Positions 6,558 to 10,650 of a stretch of 10,650 nucleotides of DNA are shown in pieces; position 1 is the stretch's first letter; each line of letters begins with the position of its first letter. The notes beneath the pieces are model-generated. The model was not told the DNA's origin. It saw only the letters and a list, made by a program, of their open reading frames with translations, and ran no database searches. Location: contig JAEVYV010000138.1 in NCBI GenBank assembly GCA_023392575.1, forward strand, positions 1 to 10,650, written 5' to 3'. Made by a program: the position numbers and the translations under genes. The stretch comes from Bacteroidota bacterium (GTDB lineage: Bacteria > Bacteroidota > Bacteroidia > Chitinophagales > Chitinophagaceae).

Positions 6558-7151
6558 TTAGCCCTGCTCTACTAATTTTAAAAACTTTTCGTGCAGTTGC
6601 AATACCTGGGGAATGACCAAGCGTTGTTCGCTGTTGTCGATGATGAAATCACACAGACGCATTTTTATGTCTTCGTCCAGTTGTCTGTCCATGCGGCTCA
6701 AAACCTGCTCCCTGGTAACGCCGTCCCTGTCCATGACTCTTTTGATGCGAAGGTGCTGCGGCGCTTTTACGCCAATCACATAATCCAGTCCGGCCACCGA
6801 TCCGGTTTCAAACAACAACGCCGCTTCTTTAATCACGTACGGCGCCACTTGCTTTTGCATCCATTCTTCGGCATCCCGCAGGGTAGGCGGGTGCACCAGG
6901 CTGTTTAACAGCTCCAGCTTTTCGGGGTTTTGAAACACCATGGCCGCCAGTGCGGAGCGGTTTAATTGGTAGTTTGTGTAAACGCCTTCTCCAAAATGTT
7001 TTTTCAGGCTGGCCATCAGTTCCTGATCGGTATGATAGAGCCGCTTGGAGGCTTCGTCGGCATAATACACCGGCACGTTGAGCAATTCAAAAACCCTGGC
7101 TACCGTGGATTTGCCAGAACCAATGCCGCCTGTTATACCAATTTTGAGCAT
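6558..7151 (-). CDS. coaE: Dephospho-CoA kinase
   Basis: A 197-residue cytoplasmic enzyme that phosphorylates the ribose 3'-hydroxyl of dephospho-CoA with ATP, the last step of coenzyme A synthesis. The P-loop GITGGIGSGKST is at residues 5-16. Asp32 in YYADEAS matches the catalytic Asp of the family. LVHPPTLRD is at 85-93, the LLFETG segment at 112-117, the lid-region RMDRQ at 153-157 and DFIIDNS near the C-terminus (168-174). Length is normal. The start at 7151 is chosen because the family begins directly with the P-loop strand (MLKIGITGG). An in-frame ATG at 7172 would add seven residues, but it lies inside the stem of a terminator hairpin. The gene is last in the nusB-DUF1573-yajC series. 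The hairpin in front of it suggests reduced read-through or a separate promoter. Confidence 0.96.
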   Translation of the reverse strand: MLKIGITGGIGSGKSTVARVFELLNVPVYYADEASKRLYHTDQELMASLKKHFGEGVYTNYQLNRSALAAMVFQNPEKLELLNSLVHPPTLRDAEEWMQKQVAPYVIKEAALLFETGSVAGLDYVIGVKAPQHLRIKRVMDRDGVTREQVLSRMDRQLDEDIKMRLCDFIIDNSEQRLVIPQVLQLHEKFLKLVEQG

Positions 7152-7156
7152 AAAAT

Positions 7157-7186
7157 AAAAATCCGAAGCCATAATGGCTTCGGATT
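7157..7186 (-). terminator. Strong intrinsic terminator between yajC and coaE
   Basis: AATCCGAAGCC (7160-7170) pairs with GGCTTCGGATT (7176-7186), an 11-bp stem. The loop bases ATAAT can shorten it further, because the whole is a near-perfect 25-nt palindrome (7161-7185). On the minus strand a run of five T ends the stem and continues as ATTTTATG into the coaE start. It sits 20-50 bp after the yajC stop and leaves only 5 bp before the coaE ATG. Confidence 0.82.
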
Positions 7187-7205
7187 CGAAAATACTATTT
7201 TGGTC

Positions 7206-7532
7206 TTATTTCTTTTCGGTTGTAGCGGCGGTTGCAGCCTTGTTCAATTGATTGGTCCACTCCATGGAGATGGCGCTTTTTTCAATTTTAATATAGCTGC
7301 CGGGGTTGATTTCCAGCATAATGGTGCCATCTTCATTAACCTTGTTGATCACACCGTGAATGCCGGCGATGGTAACGATTTTATCGCCCTTTTGCAGGTT
7401 GTCAATAAATGTTTTTTGCTGTTTTGCTTTTTTGGCTTGCGGACGAATAAAGAATAGCCAGAAGACCAGGATCATCAATCCTAAAAAAATGAATTGAAAC
7501 GAACCGCCTCCGGGTGCTTGTAATAAATACAT
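7206..7532 (-). CDS. yajC: Sec translocon accessory subunit YajC
   Basis: A 108-residue single-span inner-membrane protein that associates with SecDF in the Sec holotranslocon. One hydrophobic helix (about 11-29) is followed by the family signature FFIRPQAKKAKQ (27-38). A small soluble domain with LQKGDKIVTIAGIHGVI (46-62) and a Lys/Ala-rich tail come next. The N-terminal MYLLQAPGGG is typical of Bacteroidota members. It lies 22 bp downstream of the DUF1573 gene on the same strand, so the two are probably co-transcribed. Its transcript should end mostly at the hairpin at 7157-7186. Length and domain order are normal. Confidence 0.96.
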   Translation of the reverse strand: MYLLQAPGGGSFQFIFLGLMILVFWLFFIRPQAKKAKQQKTFIDNLQKGDKIVTIAGIHGVINKVNEDGTIMLEINPGSYIKIEKSAISMEWTNQLNKAATAATTEKK

Positions 7533-7538
7533 ATCAAT

Positions 7539-7554
7539 TGATTAAATGATTAAA
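7539..7554. repeat. Tandem 8-bp repeat between yajC and the DUF1573 gene
   Basis: TGATTAAA occurs twice in direct succession (7539-7546 and 7547-7554) and fills most of the 22-bp AT-rich spacer. It ends directly at the DUF1573 stop codon. It may only reflect AT-rich composition around the yajC translation start. Confidence 0.5.
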
Positions 7555-7998
7555 CTATTGTTTTGCTACGTTGACTTTAAAATTCAGGTAGTAGGGGTTT
7601 TCCTGGGTATTGGCGATTACCGTAATGCTTTTCCGGTGTTCGCCTTCCGACTGGTTTCTGCTGTCAAATTTTGCTTTGATCAGCCCTTCCTGTCCGGGTG
7701 CAATGGGCTCTGTAGGCTTTTCGGCTACCGTGCATCCGCAACCGGGCATGACATTGGCAATGATCAATGGTTTGCTTCCGCTGTTCTTCAGTCTCCAGCT
7801 AATGTCCACCACCTGACCTTCATTTACTTTTCCAAGGTCCTGAAAAGTAGAGTCGATCCATTGAATGCTGGTAAAATTTGCCGAGTCATTGAGTGCCGCT
7901 CTTTTCAGTGAGTCCTGGTTGATGGGCGAAGTTCCCTGGTCTGCATTAGAGCAAGCCCACAAACTTCCGCTCAGTATAAAAATAAATAAATACTTCAT
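7555..7998 (-). CDS. DUF1573 lipoprotein
   Basis: A 147-residue protein with a lipoprotein signal peptide. A hydrophobic stretch (3-13) ends in SLWAC, giving a lipidated Cys16 after cleavage, so the product should be anchored to the membrane facing the periplasm or the cell surface. Residues about 45-145 form an Ig-like DUF1573 domain with DLGKVNEGQVV, a KNSGSKPLII strand, and the GCGCT motif (86-90), whose two cysteines (Cys87, Cys89) are conserved in the family. A PGQEGLIKAKFDSR segment (101-114) follows. The biochemical role of the domain is not established. The gene sits between nusB and yajC with its own candidate promoter, and is spaced 22 bp from yajC. The start is supported by the Met-Lys signal-peptide beginning. 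Confidence 0.92.
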   Translation of the reverse strand: MKYLFIFILSGSLWACSNADQGTSPINQDSLKRAALNDSANFTSIQWIDSTFQDLGKVNEGQVVDISWRLKNSGSKPLIIANVMPGCGCTVAEKPTEPIAPGQEGLIKAKFDSRNQSEGEHRKSITVIANTQENPYYLNFKVNVAKQ

Positions 7999-8016
7999 TT
8001 TTTATTTTTTGCAGTG

Positions 8017-8024
8017 CAAATGTA
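8017..8024 (-). promoter_or_regulatory. Candidate promoter for the DUF1573-yajC unit
   Basis: The minus strand reads TACATTTG, a full TAnnTTTG match. TTCG lies 19 bp upstream (8044-8047) as a near-match to the -33 TTTG at the expected spacing. It predicts a start near 8012 and a leader of about 14 nt to the ATG at 7998. Confidence 0.5.
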
Positions 8025-8080
8025 AAATGAAAATGACGAGGGCCGAATGAAATAAAAAATATTTAACTGCCTGTTGAAAT

Positions 8081-9034
8081 TTATGATTGTCCCGAAGCAT
8101 CGTTCAGCCGGGCCTTCTTGAAATCGGTTTTGTGCAGTTTGTTTTCCCGCACCAGTTCCTTGTGAATGTTGTCCAGGATGCCGTTTACAAACTGACCGCT
8201 TTGCTGGGTGCTGTATTCCTTGGCAATATCAATGTACTCGTTAATGGTAACCTTTGGCGGAATGGTTTCGAAGTACAGAAATTCGGCCACACCCATTTTC
8301 ATGATGATCATGTCCAGGGCTGCAATGCGTTCGGGGTCCCAGTTTTTGAGCTTGGGAACGATGTAGGTTTCCAGGTGTTCCTGTTTTTCCAAAACCGTTG
8401 TGATCAGGCTTTTGGCAAAGGTCCATTTATCGGCGCTCATCACCTCTGTAAAATTGATGGAACCGGGTTTTAACAAAAGTCCCTGCACCAATTGTATCAC
8501 CATGTCGGCATCGTCATCCCAGTTCATAAAATACTCTTCGATGTGCGCCTCAAACGCTTCGCTGGGAATCAGCAAGTCGTTAAAAATCGTTTCCAGAATC
8601 AACCGCTCGTCCTTGCTATTGCGTTCGCTGGTTTGGATGTATTGCTTGTATTCGGGCAATTCTACCAGTTGCAGGTAAGTCTTTTTGACCAGTTCCTTAT
8701 CGAGCCGCAGGCCGGGTTTTGTTCTGGCCACCTCTTGTTGAAAGGAAGGATCTTCTTTTATTTTCCAGAGTAATTCGTTGCCCGCAATTTTTGTGCTGAC
8801 GTTCAGGTCCTCTCTGGTGGGCAAATGTTTTGTGGAGCGAACATAGGCGTCTGTTTCTGCATAACCGGCTACTTCGGTTAAAAAATAAGTAAGGTAAACA
8901 AACAAATCCTTTGACTGGTCAAAATGGCGTTGCAATAATTTGACCGGCTCGCCAGGCTTCAGTCCTTGCTCTAGGGTACTCAATGTATAAATGGTCTGCA
9001 TCACTTTTACCCTGATATTCCTTCTACTGATCAT
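8081..9034 (-). CDS. nusB: Transcription antitermination factor NusB (long Bacteroidota form)
   Basis: A 317-residue cytoplasmic protein of the NusB family. NusB binds boxA RNA with NusE (S10) to form antitermination complexes, chiefly on rRNA operons. The N-terminus RRNIRVKVMQTIYTL (4-18) matches the first NusB helix. The core continues in the C-terminal part with WDPERIAALDMIIMKMGVAE (232-251), PPKVTINEYIDIAKEYS (259-275) and QFVNGILDNI (281-290). Between them lies an extra helical region of about 180 residues not present in the roughly 140-residue E. coli protein. That long form is usual in Bacteroidota. The start ATG at 9034 fits the family N-terminus. It is the first gene of the minus-strand cluster, 82 bp ahead of the DUF1573 gene. 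Confidence 0.95.
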   Translation of the reverse strand: MISRRNIRVKVMQTIYTLSTLEQGLKPGEPVKLLQRHFDQSKDLFVYLTYFLTEVAGYAETDAYVRSTKHLPTREDLNVSTKIAGNELLWKIKEDPSFQQEVARTKPGLRLDKELVKKTYLQLVELPEYKQYIQTSERNSKDERLILETIFNDLLIPSEAFEAHIEEYFMNWDDDADMVIQLVQGLLLKPGSINFTEVMSADKWTFAKSLITTVLEKQEHLETYIVPKLKNWDPERIAALDMIIMKMGVAEFLYFETIPPKVTINEYIDIAKEYSTQQSGQFVNGILDNIHKELVRENKLHKTDFKKARLNDASGQS

Positions 9035-9057
9035 CGTTTAAGAACTATTTGAGCCGG

Positions 9058-9065
9058 CGAAGATA
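9058..9065 (-). promoter_or_regulatory. Possible nusB promoter -7 element
   Basis: The minus strand reads TATCTTCG, seven of eight against the fixed form TATCTTTG, and would give a leader of roughly 20 nt. A second weak candidate, AACATTTG, lies at 9120-9127. Neither has a clear -33 element. Confidence 0.3.
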
Positions 9066-9137
9066 AGAACGATCCCGTAATCAGGAGTGGTCATTTTCAA
9101 TCCCTGACTTTTCGTAGTGCAAATGTTCCGTCTCTCA

Positions 9138-9422
9138 TCACTGTCTTCCTCTTGGTAAAACCTTAGCCGTATCTTTTTTTAACGCAGCATAGCTGGATCC
9201 GTTACTGCTGGTGGCCTCCTCTCCGGAAGGGGTGGAGCTCTGTCCGTTGGACCATTTGTAAATTTCCCTGTTGTCCAGTTTGATGGTGTCGGTTCTGGGG
9301 TTCGCGGCTGGCGGGGGAATGGTATCTTTTGCCCTGGGAGGCTTATTGGTTTTGACTGGCTGGGCAGATGCGATGGCTGTTGTTCCCAGCATGATTATTA
9401 AAGAAAACACCACTTGTTTCAT
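9138..9422 (-). CDS. Small secreted Pro/Ser/Thr-rich protein of unknown function
   Basis: A 94-residue protein that I do not recognise. It begins with a clear Sec signal peptide: MKQ, a hydrophobic core (about 4-18), and a cleavage site after ASA (18-20), leaving about 74 residues outside the inner membrane. The mature part is low in hydrophobic residues and rich in Pro, Thr, Ser and Asn (KPPRAKDTIPPPAANPRTD, about 27-45, and SSTPSGEEATSSNGSS). It looks unstructured apart from a central IKLDNREIYKWSNG segment (about 47-60). It has no cysteines. The product is probably periplasmic or exported. It lies between nusB (103 bp downstream) and a T9SS surface protein gene (136 bp upstream), all on one strand, but the gaps suggest separate transcripts. 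Confidence 0.75.
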   Translation of the reverse strand: MKQVVFSLIIMLGTTAIASAQPVKTNKPPRAKDTIPPPAANPRTDTIKLDNREIYKWSNGQSSTPSGEEATSSNGSSYAALKKDTAKVLPRGRQ

Positions 9423-9446
9423 AACCTGCTTTTACCCTGGTTAGCA

Positions 9447-9454
9447 CAAAGAAA
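9447..9454 (-). promoter_or_regulatory. Possible promoter -7 element for the small secreted protein
   Basis: The minus strand reads TTTCTTTG followed by TGC, seven of eight against TAnnTTTG counting fixed bases loosely. It is about 25 bp before the ATG at 9422. No -33 element was found, so this is weak. Confidence 0.22.
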
Positions 9455-9475
9455 CTGCCAGAGTTGCGGCTGCTG

Positions 9476-9491
9476 AAAAAGCCTACGGCTT
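9476..9491 (-). terminator. Possible terminator downstream of the T9SS surface protein gene
   Basis: AAGCC (9479-9483) pairs with GGCTT (9487-9491) around a 3-base loop. On the minus strand the stem ends in TTTTT (9480 down to 9476). It lies about 70 bp after the stop codon of the T9SS gene. The stem is short (5 bp), so efficiency is doubtful. Confidence 0.4.
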
Positions 9492-9558
9492 CTAAAACCG
9501 TATCATGACATCACTGGCTGGGCTCTGCTACATACAGTTAACTCCTGGCCGGTCTGTC

Positions 9559-10650
9559 TCAGCGTATGAGTGTAGCGCTGCCCCTCATTGTTCTGGTTTG
9601 CTTTGTATCCCTGTCTGTATAGGTAAGAAACCACACATATACGCCGGTTCCCTGCTGCGAACCCTTAAAACGACCATCCCAGCCTTGCCTCCAGTCGTTG
9701 GTGGCAAACACCAACTGTCCCCACCGGTTGTACACTTTAAACTCCAGCTTTTCGGCCTTAATGGCATTGAGCACTCGTAAATAGTCGTTCTTGCCGTCGT
9801 TGTTTGGGGTAAAGGCGTTGGGCACCGTCAGGTAACAACTGCTGTATACGGTTATTGATTTTTGAGCAGAGCTTTGGCAACCAATGCTGTCGGTAACGGT
9901 GTAATTGATGACAAATGGTCTTGTGTTATAAGGTTGCGAATAGGTATGGGTGGGCGATTCATCGGAAGAGGTTGCGCCATCGCCGAAGGACCAGCTATGC
10001 TGCACAATTTTTCCCTGGGCTGCACTGGTGAAGCTCACCGGTTCGTTCGGACAATTGTCTTCGTAAACACTAAAATCGGCCTTAATAAAATTGTCCAGCA
10101 AAACCGCTTGAGAACTGGTATCAGAACAAAAACCGTTGCTGACCACCAAGCGAATGGTTTTCTGGTTAAAGACCCGGTAAAAGGCCTGGGGGTTTTGCTG
10201 TGTGCTTGTTTGGTTTTCATCGAGCAACCACTGCCAGCTATTGACGCCGTTTGCCCCAGGATGAAAATAGGTAACGGTATCAACGGTGCAGCCATATCGT
10301 TTTTCATAAGTAAAATCAGCGTTCACCGTATCCTTCAGGGTAAAGCGCAACGATGACCCGGCCGGAGTTTCCTGGCTGCATTCATCAAACAGGGTGTTCC
10401 CATCCGATCCTGTTTTTAGGGTCAGTGTAAAATTGCCTGCCCCGTATAAGGGTTGGGAAAGATTGATGATAATTTCTTTGGTTGTAGGTCCGGTGCAACT
10501 ACCCGCAGCTCCGGTGATGGTGGCCGCATAAGGGCCCGTCAGTTGAAAATCGCTTCCATCGGCAGCAATGGTGGCACAAAGCATAGGTTTTTTGAAAACC
10601 AGCCGCAGGGATTGAGGGGCACATTTTACAGCCTCCAAACTATCCATGGG
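9559..10650 (-). CDS. PKD-domain surface protein with T9SS type B C-terminal sorting domain (C-terminal part)
   Basis: The last roughly 363 residues of a larger exported protein whose beginning lies beyond the right edge; the Met at 10647 is internal. In order (fragment numbering) there is an Ig/SbsA-like beta domain (about 1-108) with Cys9, Cys24, Cys51 and Cys90. A PKD-like domain follows (about 109-187). A clear PKD domain (about 190-268) carries HSWSFGDGATSSDESPTHTY. The C-terminal domain (about 272-362) opens with VPNAFTPNNDGKNDYLRV and ends in a GVYVWFLTYTD beta pattern. This is the gliding-motility-associated (CHU_C, type B) sorting signal that directs proteins through the type IX secretion system to the cell surface. 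The whole protein is probably a large adhesin-like or structural surface protein; its specific ligand is unknown. Confidence 0.93.
   Translation of the reverse strand, partial: PMDSLEAVKCAPQSLRLVFKKPMLCATIAADGSDFQLTGPYAATITGAAGSCTGPTTKEIIINLSQPLYGAGNFTLTLKTGSDGNTLFDECSQETPAGSSLRFTLKDTVNADFTYEKRYGCTVDTVTYFHPGANGVNSWQWLLDENQTSTQQNPQAFYRVFNQKTIRLVVSNGFCSDTSSQAVLLDNFIKADFSVYEDNCPNEPVSFTSAAQGKIVQHSWSFGDGATSSDESPTHTYSQPYNTRPFVINYTVTDSIGCQSSAQKSITVYSSCYLTVPNAFTPNNDGKNDYLRVLNAIKAEKLEFKVYNRWGQLVFATNDWRQGWDGRFKGSQQGTGVYVWFLTYTDRDTKQTRTMRGSATLIR

Noticed and set aside
7152..7172. Upstream ATG (7172) as the coaE start
   Set aside because: The codon is part of the terminator palindrome, and the added seven residues precede the normal family N-terminus.
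6966..7457. Plus-strand 163-codon frame spanning coaE and yajC
   Set aside because: It is antisense to two conserved genes and crosses the terminator between them; a shadow frame.
9862..10356. Plus-strand 164-codon frame opposite the T9SS surface protein
   Set aside because: It lies antisense to PKD and Ig-like domain coding sequence with clear protein motifs on the minus strand.

Overview
The window reads as a chromosomal segment of a Bacteroidota bacterium, most likely a member of the Chitinophagaceae. The grounds are a fused SecDF, a long (about 317-residue) NusB, a DUF1573 lipoprotein beside YajC, a type IX secretion (T9SS) C-terminal sorting domain, promoter elements of the Bacteroidota TAnnTTTG type, and no strong Shine-Dalgarno sequences before the genes. 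The family assignment is an inference from protein style only. No mobile element, CRISPR array, rRNA or tRNA was seen.

Layout. Positions 1-956 (minus strand) hold a small membrane-anchored protein of unknown function, followed after 5 bp by the start of a B12-dependent methylmalonyl-CoA mutase large chain that runs off the left edge. Divergent from these is a single A-type Fe-S carrier gene (1122-1466, plus). Its terminator faces that of secDF (1655-4696, minus), a fused Sec translocon motor. About 600 bp without a convincing gene separates secDF from a divergent class I aminotransferase (5329-6519, plus), which ends in its own hairpin terminator.

The next block is a minus-strand housekeeping cluster: nusB (8081-9034), a DUF1573 lipoprotein (7555-7998), yajC (7206-7532) and coaE (6558-7151). 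A strong intrinsic terminator lies between yajC and coaE, only a few bases before the coaE start. Further right are a small secreted Pro/Ser-rich protein (9138-9422, minus) and the C-terminal part of a large PKD-domain surface protein with a T9SS sorting domain (9559 to the right edge, minus).

How the genes fit together. SecDF and YajC are accessory parts of the same Sec translocon but sit in separate transcription units here. The DUF1573 lipoprotein, the small secreted protein and the T9SS substrate all carry, or in the last case should carry, Sec signals. NusB, CoaE, the aminotransferase, the A-type carrier and the mutase are core transcription, cofactor and carbon/nitrogen metabolism genes. 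I found no clear evidence of a new defence or mobile system. The points most worth a second look are the coaE leader/terminator, overlapping inverted repeats downstream of secDF, the 4.8-5.3 kb intergenic stretch, and the unknown membrane protein paired with the mutase.
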